Of a stretch of 43,745 nucleotides of DNA, positions 18,515 through 26,826 are shown piece after piece. The stretch covers positions 1 to 43,745 of the forward strand of contig DLRK01000087.1 in the NCBI GenBank assembly GCA_002501065.1, written 5' to 3'. The notes under the pieces are model-generated. The model searched no databases. It was not told where the DNA came from and was given only the letters and a program-made list of their open reading frames with translations. Origin of the DNA: Akkermansiaceae bacterium UBA7890 (GTDB lineage: Bacteria; Verrucomicrobiota; Verrucomicrobiia; Verrucomicrobiales; Akkermansiaceae). Every line of letters starts with the position of its first letter. Positions within the stretch are counted from its first letter, which is position 1. Both the position numbers and the translations under genes were made by a program.

Positions 18515-18711
18515 CCATGCAATCCTTCAGCCCCACCCGGTGAAGGCAAGCAAAAGGACAGTCCCGGTGGCATGGTGGGATATCCTCCGGAGACTGGTCC
18601 ATCTCCTCTACCACGCCCCGGAACGTGACATCAAGGGAGGTTTCATCTATCGCCCAGCCTGCTCACTGGCTGGTTGCCAAATCACCATAATCACTCACAC
18701 TACCTGCCATC

Positions 18712-20022
18712 ATGACACCTCGCCTCACCCTCCCGGCCCTCTCCCTCTTCCTTGGCCTGAGTGTCCTCGCGGACGCCAGGGAGCTTCCAGCCGTCAGCTA
18801 TGTGAAGTTCGCTTCCGAATTTGTCTCGCCTCTCTCCATGATTCCATACGGAAAAGGGGACCAGGCCTATCTGGTGGTGGACCAGGCGGGCGTCATTCAC
18901 TTCCTCGACGAGAAGGGTGGCAAACCCGGCAAGGCGTTCCTCGATCTGCGCAAGTCCATCGTGAACCTGAAGAAGGGCTTCGATGAACGTGGTTCCCTGG
19001 GAGTGGCCCTTCACCCGAAGTTCGCCTCCAACAAGAAGGTCTACGTCTACTACAGCGCGCCGCTCGCAGGGAAAGGCAGGAAGGGATTTGACCACACCGC
19101 CCACCTCTCCGAGTTCAAGGTGAAGTCTGACGGCACGGCGGACACCACCAGCGAGCGTATTCTCTTCACCGTCGATCAACCGCAGTGGAATCACGATGGC
19201 GGGAGCCTCGTCTTCGGAAAGGACGGCTACCTCTACCTCGGTCTCGGAGACGGCGGCAATGCCAATGACCTGGACCCCAAGGGCAAGCCGGACGGTGGAC
19301 ACGAAAAGGGTGGTAACGGACAATCCCTCCGCCGGCACCTTGGCAAGATCCTGCGCTTTGACGTCGACTCGGGTGACCCCTACGCCATTCCCGAAGGCAA
19401 TCCCTTCAAGGGCAAGGACGACGGACTGGAAGAAATCTACGCCTGGGGCATCCGCAACCCCTGGGGCATCACGGTGGATCCCAGGAACGGGAATATCATC
19501 GTGGCTGACGTGGGTCAGAACCGGTTCGAGGAGATCAATCTGCTCTCCGCCGGCAACTTCGGGTGGCCCCGCTATGAGGGATACGCCACCTTCAACCAGC
19601 AGAATCCCAGCGAACCTGCGACCCTGAAAATCACTCCCGCACCCGGGGATCTTGTCGCTCCGGTTATCGCCTATCCGCATCACGACGGTTTCGGGAAGGC
19701 CCCCGGCTACGGTATCAGCGTGACCGGTGGCCACGTCTACCGGGGCCAGGCCATCCCCGGACTCGACGGGGTTTATCTCTTCGCTGACTGGGCCCAGAGC
19801 TGGGCCGGCAAGAAGTACGGTCTCTACGCCGGCATTCCCGAAAACAAGACAACCTGGGCCATGCAGATCCTCCCCGGCGCCAAGACGCCCGCGGGCCCGA
19901 TTTCACGCATGATCGTGGGTTTCGGATATGACCACGATGGTGAGATCTATGTCCTCACCAACACCGGCAAGGGCCCTTCCGGAAAGAACGGCGAAATCTG
20001 GAAAATCACACCGGCGAAATAA
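18712..20022 (+). CDS. PQQ-dependent soluble aldose dehydrogenase-like protein
   Basis: 436 residues with a signal peptide (about 1-22). It matches the glucose/sorbosone dehydrogenase (GSDH) six-bladed propeller family. Visible marks are 'GSLGVALHPKF..NKKVYVYYS' (about 94-114) and 'QWNHDGGSLVFGKDGYLYLGLGDGG' (about 158-182). His161 aligns with the catalytic His of soluble glucose dehydrogenase. Further marks are 'LRRHLGKILRFDVD', 'IYAWGIRNPWG' and 'DVGQNRFEEINLL'. The family oxidises sugars in the periplasm with PQQ, though many members have unknown substrates. It begins a plus-strand run of four secreted proteins, but 121 bases separate it from the next gene, so it may have its own transcript. 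Confidence 0.9.
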   Translation: MTPRLTLPALSLFLGLSVLADARELPAVSYVKFASEFVSPLSMIPYGKGDQAYLVVDQAGVIHFLDEKGGKPGKAFLDLRKSIVNLKKGFDERGSLGVALHPKFASNKKVYVYYSAPLAGKGRKGFDHTAHLSEFKVKSDGTADTTSERILFTVDQPQWNHDGGSLVFGKDGYLYLGLGDGGNANDLDPKGKPDGGHEKGGNGQSLRRHLGKILRFDVDSGDPYAIPEGNPFKGKDDGLEEIYAWGIRNPWGITVDPRNGNIIVADVGQNRFEEINLLSAGNFGWPRYEGYATFNQQNPSEPATLKITPAPGDLVAPVIAYPHHDGFGKAPGYGISVTGGHVYRGQAIPGLDGVYLFADWAQSWAGKKYGLYAGIPENKTTWAMQILPGAKTPAGPISRMIVGFGYDHDGEIYVLTNTGKGPSGKNGEIWKITPAK

Positions 20023-20143
20023 CGCGAAGGGATCGAGGAAACTATCCGTCGGTCACGGCCCGGCAGCAGGAACCCCGGACCTCAATTGAGAGAATCCCGC
20101 CGGACCATGGCGGAATCTCCAGAAGGTTATTCTTTCCCCCGAT

Positions 20144-23068
20144 ATGAGCCCACGTTACGTTGCAACGATTTCCGGTTTCATGCAGAGCAACTTTCTTCCT
20201 GTCACAACCTTCGTCCTCCTTGCCGCTTTGGGATCCGGCAAGGGTCAGGCGGCCAAGAAAACCGAAGCGGCGTTTCCACAGACCGCAGTTTATTTCAGCG
20301 AAGACTTCGACTCGCTTGCCACCAAGCCGGGCCTGCTCCCGTTTCCCTCCGAACCCAACGGAGATGGAACGGACTGGATCGACCTGCCCACCGCCCAGAC
20401 AGGCAAATCCCTGACCGGGTGGGCAATGACCAAGAACACCGGTCACGGGGAAGGCGGGGTGATCGAATGGTCGGGGTGGACCTTTGCCACTCCTGCCGCC
20501 TGGGCGGCGGCTGCCCCCGGCCAGGACCGGGATCAGTTTGCGCTCGGAACGAATGTGATCGCAGTGGCAGACAGTGACGAGTTTGACGATGCCGCGGGGG
20601 GGCGCCCGTTTGACGCAACCTTGAGCACGCCACAGATTGATATTTCAGGTGCCACTGCCGACAGCCTCACCCTCAAGTTTGACTCGGGATGGCGGACTGA
20701 CGCCCAGGTGGGCACCATCACGGTATCCTACGACGGGGCCGAGGCAATCGAGATGCTTCGTTTGGACGCCGAGGGCAAGGCGAAGGCCTACAGCGAAACG
20801 GTTCGGGTACCGCTGCACAACCCGGCCGGAGCGAAGGAGATGAAAATCTCGTGGAGAAAAGTGGGCACCAACGACTGGTGGTGGGTCATCGACAACATTG
20901 AAGTCAATGACCAGCAACCCGCCACCTTCTCGGTACAACCCCGGGTTGCCTTTCCAGCTCCGGATTCTGCCACCATCTCCTGGCAGGCTGCCGCACAGCG
21001 GGCCATTCTCTACTACGGTGAGGGGAAGGAAAAAACCCTCAAGGAGAAGCGGGAACTGAAGGCCCGGGACGGAAGCTTCGAGGCAACCCTGACCGGACTG
21101 GGGTCGGCGACCACCTACCGCTATCGCATCGCGCTCCTGGAAGACGGCAAACCCCGCCTCAGCGAGATGTTCGATTTCGATACTCGCTTCAACCTCTCCC
21201 CCGCTCCGGTGGTCGCTCCGGCTGATCTCTCCCCCGACATCCGCACGGTCTGCGACAAGGCCCTCGAAGTGGCCGCCGAGCAAAATGGATACCTCCTGAT
21301 CCTCGGACTCAGGGATGGAATGCTCGCCACCGCCCTGGCTGCCAAATCACGCTTCCACATTATCGCGGCCGACTCCGATCCCACCGTCCTCGCCGCTGTC
21401 CGCCAAACCCTTCACGCTGCGGGCATCCTGGGGCACCGCGTATCCGTCGTGTCCCTGGGCAATCCCGAACGCACCTCCTGGACCGACGGATTCGCCGACC
21501 TGATTCTCTCCGAGAAGGATTCGCCCCCTGTATCCGACGAGGAATGCCTGCGCCTCCTGCGTCCCGATGGCGGAGCGCTTCTTCTGGCCTCTCCACGCAA
21601 CAGTTCCGCCTTTCAAAAGGCGGAAGGACGGTGGGAAAAAGCGGGTGCGCTTGCAATCTTCCGCCGCAAGAAACTCGATGGAGCGAAGGACTGGACCCAT
21701 CAGTATGGCACCGCCGGCAACGCAGCCTACACCGGGGAGGCCCTCGGAGATGTGAGCGCTACTTCCGGCATGGCTGTCCAGTGGATTGGACGTCCAGGCG
21801 GTGACTTCGGCATCGATCGCCAACCGCGCATGCCCGCTCCCCTTGCCGCCAAGGGCCGGCTCTTCCATCAGGGCATGAACCGCCTTGTGGCTCTCAACGC
21901 CTTCAACGGGGCCGTGCTCTGGTCCTACGAAATCCCATCCCTGCGCCGCTTGAATGTGGCCCACGACTGCTCCAACTGGTGTGTCGACGACGAGCATGTC
22001 TATCTGGCCATCCGCGACCGACTCTGGATGCTCGATGCAAAGACCGGAGAACTGCGTCACGCCCTGCTGCTACCTGCCAAGGAACGTAAATCCCATGACT
22101 GGGGCTTCGTGGCACAGGAGGATGATCTCATCGTGGGATCTGCCGTCCGGGCAAACTCAGCTTATCGCAAATTCTGGGGTGGTGAGGCCTGGTACGACAA
22201 GGTCGGTGTGGCCGTTACACAGGTGTGCAGCAACCGCCTCTTCGGCTACCACAAATCCACCGCCAAGGGCATCTGGGCCTACGGCCGCGGTTTGATCCTG
22301 AATCCCACCCTCGCTCTCCATGACGGAAGGATCTACTTCCTTGAAAACCGTTCCCTGAAACTACCGGCCGAATCCAATTCACGAGTCTCCGACCGCAAGC
22401 TCTGGCTCGATCTGACCACGGTGTGCCTTGATGCCAGGACCGGCAAGGTCCTCTGGGAAAAACCCGGACCAGAACCAGTCCACCTCACCGAAAAGGTGGG
22501 ATTCATCCAGGCCGCCTATGGCATCGCCACCGCTCACGGTTACCTTGCGGTATTATCGGAGGGGACGGTCAACGAGAGCGGTGCCTACCAGAAAAAGGGA
22601 GCTTTCCGCTGCACCAGCTACCAAAAAGACGGAGACGTGACGTGGACAACGGAAAGTCCCTGGAGTGCCGACCACCACGGAACTCACATCACTCACCCGG
22701 TCGTCACCGAGGATCGTCTCTACTTCTCGCCGCAGATCCACGATCTCAAGACGGGGCAACCTCTCGGCAAGAGCTATGGTCCACGCCGTGGATGCTCGAC
22801 TGTGGTCGCCACCAAGAACGCCCTCATGTTCCGCATTCTCGGCGAGGGAAACTCCCCGCTGGGCCTCTGGAACAAGGACACCGGGTCGGTATCGCGCTTC
22901 ATGCGTCTCAGACCGAGTTGCTGGCTCAACACCATCCCTGCCCAGGGCATGCTTCTTATCCCCGAGGGTGGCGCAGGATGTTCCTGCGGAGGTTGGATGG
23001 AAACCTCCATCGGGCTGAGTCCCCGCCGACCGGCCAACTCCCCGAGCCCATCTCCAAGCTCCAAATAA
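20144..23068 (+). CDS. Secreted multi-domain PQQ-type propeller with embedded methyltransferase-like domain
   Basis: 974 residues. The signal peptide (hydrophobic about 16-31) fits a start at 20144 or at the in-frame ATG at 20180; I keep the first because it brings a basic residue. Domains in order: a beta-sandwich of MAM or concanavalin type (about 45-255, 'WWWVIDNIEVND'); a fibronectin-III-like unit (about 258-348); a Rossmann-type stretch resembling a SAM methyltransferase (about 365-490: 'YLLILGLRDG', 'HIIAADSDP', 'FADLILSEKD', 'LLRPDGGALLLAS'); then a pyrrolo-quinoline-quinone-like propeller (about 515-970) with repeats such as 'LVALNAFNGAVLWSYE' and 'VCLDARTGKVLWEK'. The methyltransferase-like part lacks the full glycine motif and may be structural. 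The next propeller gene starts seven bases after the stop. Confidence 0.82.
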   Translation: MSPRYVATISGFMQSNFLPVTTFVLLAALGSGKGQAAKKTEAAFPQTAVYFSEDFDSLATKPGLLPFPSEPNGDGTDWIDLPTAQTGKSLTGWAMTKNTGHGEGGVIEWSGWTFATPAAWAAAAPGQDRDQFALGTNVIAVADSDEFDDAAGGRPFDATLSTPQIDISGATADSLTLKFDSGWRTDAQVGTITVSYDGAEAIEMLRLDAEGKAKAYSETVRVPLHNPAGAKEMKISWRKVGTNDWWWVIDNIEVNDQQPATFSVQPRVAFPAPDSATISWQAAAQRAILYYGEGKEKTLKEKRELKARDGSFEATLTGLGSATTYRYRIALLEDGKPRLSEMFDFDTRFNLSPAPVVAPADLSPDIRTVCDKALEVAAEQNGYLLILGLRDGMLATALAAKSRFHIIAADSDPTVLAAVRQTLHAAGILGHRVSVVSLGNPERTSWTDGFADLILSEKDSPPVSDEECLRLLRPDGGALLLASPRNSSAFQKAEGRWEKAGALAIFRRKKLDGAKDWTHQYGTAGNAAYTGEALGDVSATSGMAVQWIGRPGGDFGIDRQPRMPAPLAAKGRLFHQGMNRLVALNAFNGAVLWSYEIPSLRRLNVAHDCSNWCVDDEHVYLAIRDRLWMLDAKTGELRHALLLPAKERKSHDWGFVAQEDDLIVGSAVRANSAYRKFWGGEAWYDKVGVAVTQVCSNRLFGYHKSTAKGIWAYGRGLILNPTLALHDGRIYFLENRSLKLPAESNSRVSDRKLWLDLTTVCLDARTGKVLWEKPGPEPVHLTEKVGFIQAAYGIATAHGYLAVLSEGTVNESGAYQKKGAFRCTSYQKDGDVTWTTESPWSADHHGTHITHPVVTEDRLYFSPQIHDLKTGQPLGKSYGPRRGCSTVVATKNALMFRILGEGNSPLGLWNKDTGSVSRFMRLRPSCWLNTIPAQGMLLIPEGGAGCSCGGWMETSIGLSPRRPANSPSPSPSSK

Positions 23069-23075
23069 TCCTCCC

Positions 23076-24359
23076 ATGACACACCCGACTCCCAAGCCTC
23101 CAGGCAGGATCTCCCTCCAGAATCATCGGAGGTTGAATTCTCTCTGGAGCCTGTGGATTGGCGCTTTGCTCCTCCCCACCACGCTCCCCGCCGAGGACTG
23201 GCCCACCTACCGTCACGACTCACGGCGTAGTGGCGCAACCGAGGAAGCCCTGGCCTTTCCGCTCAAGCCGGCCTGGCAACACCGGGGCGGCACCCCGCGA
23301 CAGGCCTGGAGCGGACCAGCCAAGTGGGATGCCTTCTCCGCCAACACCGGCCTGCAGTCCCTGCGTAACTTCGACCCCTGCTACTTTGTCACGGTGGCGG
23401 GCGGACTGGTCTACTACGGATCTTCCCATGACAACGCCATCCACGCCCTCGACATCGCCACCGGCAGGGAGAGCTGGGTCTACTTTGCCGAGGCACCGGT
23501 GCGCCTTCCCCCCACCATCCACGACGGCCGGGCCTTCGCCGGTTCCGATGACGGCTTTCTCTACGCCCTTGAGGCCAAGGAAGGGAAACTCCTCTGGAAG
23601 GACCAGGGAGCCCCGGAAGACCGTCGAATCCCCAGCAACGCCAGCATGATTTCGCTCTGGCCCGTTCGCACCGCTCCCCTCGTCGTCAACAATGCCCTCT
23701 TTTATACCGCTTCCCTCACCCCCTGGGAATCCAGTTGGCTCATCTCCCTGGATCCGGCAACAGGCGAAAGACGCTTTGCCCAGGAAATCGCCGACGTGAC
23801 GTTCCAGGGCGCGCTCCTCGCCACCGTGAACACCCTCGTTGCCCCACAGGGACGTTCCGCCCCCCTCCTCTATGACATCGCGACCGGTCGATCGACCGGG
23901 TCGATCGGACACGGCGGCGGTGTCTTCTGCCTGGTCACTGAAAACAACGAACTGATCTCCGGTCCCAAGTCACAGAAAGCCAAGGACAACCAGCTCTTTC
24001 TGACCAATGCGGAAGGGGCCCGCATTGCCACCTTCAATGACACCACGCGAGCGGTGATCGCGGAGGGAGTGGCCTATCACCACACTCGCGGTGTGCTCAA
24101 GGCCCTCGCCCTGGACGCCACAAACAAGGAGGTCTCCCAGTGGAACGTGAAAGCCCCCGCACCCAACGAGTTGATCGTATGCGCCAATGCCGTATTGCTC
24201 GGACACTCCTCCGAAGTCCACGCTTACTCACGAAAGGACGGATCCCTTCTCTGGAAGACTGTCATACCTGGAGAGGGACTGGTCCACGGACTCGCCATCT
24301 CCAACCGGATTCTGTTTGTTTCCGACAGCCTTGGTGGAATTCACGCCTTTCGTCCTTGA
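23076..24359 (+). CDS. Secreted PQQ-like beta-propeller protein
   Basis: 427 residues. A basic start is followed by a hydrophobic stretch (about 21-39, ending 'LPAEDWP'), consistent with a signal peptide. The body is a BamB/PQQ-like propeller. 'DWPTYRHDSRRSGATE' is the family's usual first strand. 'IHALDIATGRESWVYFAEAPVRLPPTIHDGRAFAGSDDGFLYALEAKEGKLLWK' (about 124-177) shows the repeated blade motif. Bound PQQ is not certain for this family; many members are structural or redox proteins of unknown substrate. Seven bases separate it from the preceding propeller protein and 22 from the following gene, so the three are likely one operon. Confidence 0.88.
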   Translation: MTHPTPKPPGRISLQNHRRLNSLWSLWIGALLLPTTLPAEDWPTYRHDSRRSGATEEALAFPLKPAWQHRGGTPRQAWSGPAKWDAFSANTGLQSLRNFDPCYFVTVAGGLVYYGSSHDNAIHALDIATGRESWVYFAEAPVRLPPTIHDGRAFAGSDDGFLYALEAKEGKLLWKDQGAPEDRRIPSNASMISLWPVRTAPLVVNNALFYTASLTPWESSWLISLDPATGERRFAQEIADVTFQGALLATVNTLVAPQGRSAPLLYDIATGRSTGSIGHGGGVFCLVTENNELISGPKSQKAKDNQLFLTNAEGARIATFNDTTRAVIAEGVAYHHTRGVLKALALDATNKEVSQWNVKAPAPNELIVCANAVLLGHSSEVHAYSRKDGSLLWKTVIPGEGLVHGLAISNRILFVSDSLGGIHAFRP

Positions 24360-24381
24360 GGACAACAAGCCTTCCGTCGAG

Positions 24382-25431
24382 ATGATCCGTTCCCTGTTCC
24401 TGCTCATCCCGCTGTCTCTTGCTCTCTGGGCCGCCGAGCCCGCGGTGACTCTGGAGAACCACATTCCTCCGGAGGCCAACACTGCCACGGAGTCTCTTCG
24501 CAGCGAATTCTCCTACGAGTCCGCCACGCGCGCTGCCGACCACGCCGCAATGAACTGGCAGGAGTCCCACAGTTGCATCACCTGCCACACCAACGGGTTT
24601 TACCTGGTGGGGCGTGCCGCCACCGGCGCCAGGGCCCCGGCCTACCTTGAGGCACGGAAGTTCGCCCGGGGGTTCCTCGCTCCGCACGTCGACCCGGATG
24701 GCTCGAAGCCCGGACGCCGGGCCCCTGGTGCCGAAGCAATGGTCGCAACCACCGCCTTTCTTGCCATCAGCGACATGAAAACTGACGGCAAGCTGACTAA
24801 GACCACCAGGCAGGCCCTCGACTACATCTGGTCACAACAGGCAGAGTCCGGAGTGTGGGAACGGTGGGCCAAGTGCAATTGGGGACCCTACGAATCAGAT
24901 GACCACTTCGGCGTGTCCCTCGTTGCCCTCGCCATGGGGGTGGCAACCGGAGACGAATACCAGAAATCGCCGGCCGCGATGGAGGGAGACCGCCGCCTGA
25001 AGAAATTCCTCCGCGAGCACCCGCCCGTTTCCCTCCACCAGAAAGGCATGCTCCTGTGGGTTGCGGGTTATCGCGACGACCTCGCCGACAACAAGACGGT
25101 GCAACAGTGGCAGAAGGAACTCTTTGCCGCCCAGAAGGAGAACGGAGCCTGGGTTCTGCCCGAATTGGGAGATCGCCACTGGAAGCGTTCGGACGGCAGG
25201 AAGCAGTCTACCGAGACCGATGCCTATGCCACCGCCTTCGCCATACACGTCCTTGCGCAGTCCGGAATCGTCGATGACGACCCGCGCCTCGGCAAGGCCC
25301 GTCAATGGTTGAAGTCCCAGCAACGCGAGAGTGGTCGCTGGTACACCCGCTCACCCCGCAAGGACAACAAACACTACATCTCCAACGCAGCCACCAGCTT
25401 TGCCCTTCTGGCCCTGCAACCGCGGGAATAG
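24382..25431 (+). CDS. Exported terpenoid-cyclase-fold (alpha-toroid) protein with one CxxCH motif
   Basis: 349 residues from the ATG at 24382, which gives a signal peptide (about 1-18). The longer open frame that starts inside the preceding gene gives none. Near the mature N-terminus 'SHSCITCHTNG' (Cys65, Cys68, His69) is a c-type haem attachment motif. The rest shows prenyltransferase/squalene-oxidase-like helical repeats, for example 'QALDYIWSQQAESGVWERW', 'WQKELFAAQKENGAWVLPEL' and 'ARQWLKSQQRESGRWYTRSP'. The Q/W pattern indicates an alpha/alpha toroid. No cyclase DxDD motif is visible, so it is probably not a terpene cyclase. It may carry electrons for, or scaffold, the propeller proteins encoded just upstream; that is inference from position. 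Confidence 0.83.
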   Translation: MIRSLFLLIPLSLALWAAEPAVTLENHIPPEANTATESLRSEFSYESATRAADHAAMNWQESHSCITCHTNGFYLVGRAATGARAPAYLEARKFARGFLAPHVDPDGSKPGRRAPGAEAMVATTAFLAISDMKTDGKLTKTTRQALDYIWSQQAESGVWERWAKCNWGPYESDDHFGVSLVALAMGVATGDEYQKSPAAMEGDRRLKKFLREHPPVSLHQKGMLLWVAGYRDDLADNKTVQQWQKELFAAQKENGAWVLPELGDRHWKRSDGRKQSTETDAYATAFAIHVLAQSGIVDDDPRLGKARQWLKSQQRESGRWYTRSPRKDNKHYISNAATSFALLALQPRE

Positions 25432-25461
25432 TTTCCAGGAGCTTCATTCGCACGGGCAAAC

Positions 25462-26823
25462 CTAGGCCAGGATCTTCCGCACCACCCGCCCGTATACATC
25501 GGTGAGTCGAAAGTCCCGCCCCGCATAACGGTAGGTGAGTCGTTCGTGGTCAAGACCCAGAAGGTGCAGGATCGTGGCATGAAGGTCGTGCACGTGCACT
25601 TTATCCTCCACCGCGCGAAATCCAAACTCGTCCGTCTCGCCATGGGTCATGCCGCCGCGCACCCCGCCTCCCGCCAGAAACATGCTGAATCCGTAGTGAT
25701 TGTGATCACGGCCATTTCCGTTCTCCGAAACCGGCGTGCGTCCAAACTCTCCGCCCCAGATCACGAGAGTATCTTCCAGCAGTCCTCGCCGCTTCAGGTC
25801 GGAGAGGAGGGCTGCAATGGGCCGGTCGATGTTCCGGCAGTGCTTCTTCACCAGTTCATTATGATTACGGTGAGTGTCCCAGGGTTGACCATCGCCGTAA
25901 TAAACCTGCGTGAAGCGCACCCCCCGCTCTGCCAGCCGCCGGGCCAGGAGGCAACCATTGGCAAAGTGCCCCTCGCCATACTCTTCCCGCACGGATTCGG
26001 GTTCACGACCCAGATCAAAGGCCTCGCTGGCCTCAAACTGCATGCGGAAGGCCGTTTCCATGGAAGCCAGCCGGGCTTCCAGTGCGGCATCGGGCCCCCG
26101 CCCTGCCAGATGCCTTTGATTGAGTTTCCTCATCAATGCCAGTTGCCGCAACTGCGCTTCGGGTCCCAGGTGCGCATTGTTCAGGTTGGGAATCATCTCG
26201 TGCGGATCGAGCTTTGAGTGATTAACGTAGGTTCCCTGATGCTGCACGGGCAGGAAAGCACTGTTCCACAGGACCGAGAAGCGCACCGGTCTTCCTGGAC
26301 ATAGCACGACGTAACCGGGCAGATTGGCATTTTCCGTCCCCAGTCCGTAGAGCGTCCAGGATCCCATGCTCGGCACGGTCGGCCTGATGGTGCCGTTGTT
26401 CATCATGAGGAGAGCCGGCCCATGATTGGGATTGTCCGAGTGAAGGGAGCGCAGCACACAGATGTCATCGATGACTTCGCCCACCCGCGGCAACAGTTCG
26501 CTCACCGGCACACCACTCTGTCCCTGCGGAGTAAACTTGAAGGGCGAAGGCAGGATCCCCGCCGTCTTGCGCTCGGTGCGTAATTCGACCTCCCTGGGAC
26601 GGTCACCCGCATGCCTGGTGAGAACCGGCTTGGGGTCAAAGAGGTCGCCCTGGTAGGGCCCCCCGTTCATGAAGAGATGTATAACCCGTTTGGCGCGCGC
26701 TCCATTGTGCGGCTGTGCACTCGACGCAGACCCCAGCAGGTTGGCCAATCCAACCGCTCCCAGACCACCTCCGGTTTTCTGCAGCCAGCGACGTCGTGAA
26801 AGATTCTGGATAAACTCATTCAT
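25462..26823 (-). CDS. DUF1501 protein, Tat-exported, sulfatase-like fold
   Basis: 453 residues with a twin-arginine-type signal ('SRRRWLQKTGGGLGAVGLANLLG', about 9-31). The core 'AKRVIHLFMNGGPYQGDLFDPKP' (about 44-66) is the standard DUF1501 start. 'VIWGGEFGRTPVSENGNGRDHNHYGFSMFLAGGGVRGG' (about 358-395) and the C-terminal 'VHDLHATILHLLGLDHERLTYRY' are also typical. The family is related to alkaline phosphatases and sulfatases and is abundant in Planctomycetota and Verrucomicrobiota. Its reaction is unknown. It starts three bases after the stop of the DUF1549/DUF1553 gene, the usual pairing. Confidence 0.92.
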   Translation of the reverse strand: MNEFIQNLSRRRWLQKTGGGLGAVGLANLLGSASSAQPHNGARAKRVIHLFMNGGPYQGDLFDPKPVLTRHAGDRPREVELRTERKTAGILPSPFKFTPQGQSGVPVSELLPRVGEVIDDICVLRSLHSDNPNHGPALLMMNNGTIRPTVPSMGSWTLYGLGTENANLPGYVVLCPGRPVRFSVLWNSAFLPVQHQGTYVNHSKLDPHEMIPNLNNAHLGPEAQLRQLALMRKLNQRHLAGRGPDAALEARLASMETAFRMQFEASEAFDLGREPESVREEYGEGHFANGCLLARRLAERGVRFTQVYYGDGQPWDTHRNHNELVKKHCRNIDRPIAALLSDLKRRGLLEDTLVIWGGEFGRTPVSENGNGRDHNHYGFSMFLAGGGVRGGMTHGETDEFGFRAVEDKVHVHDLHATILHLLGLDHERLTYRYAGRDFRLTDVYGRVVRKILA

Positions 26824-26826
26824 GAC

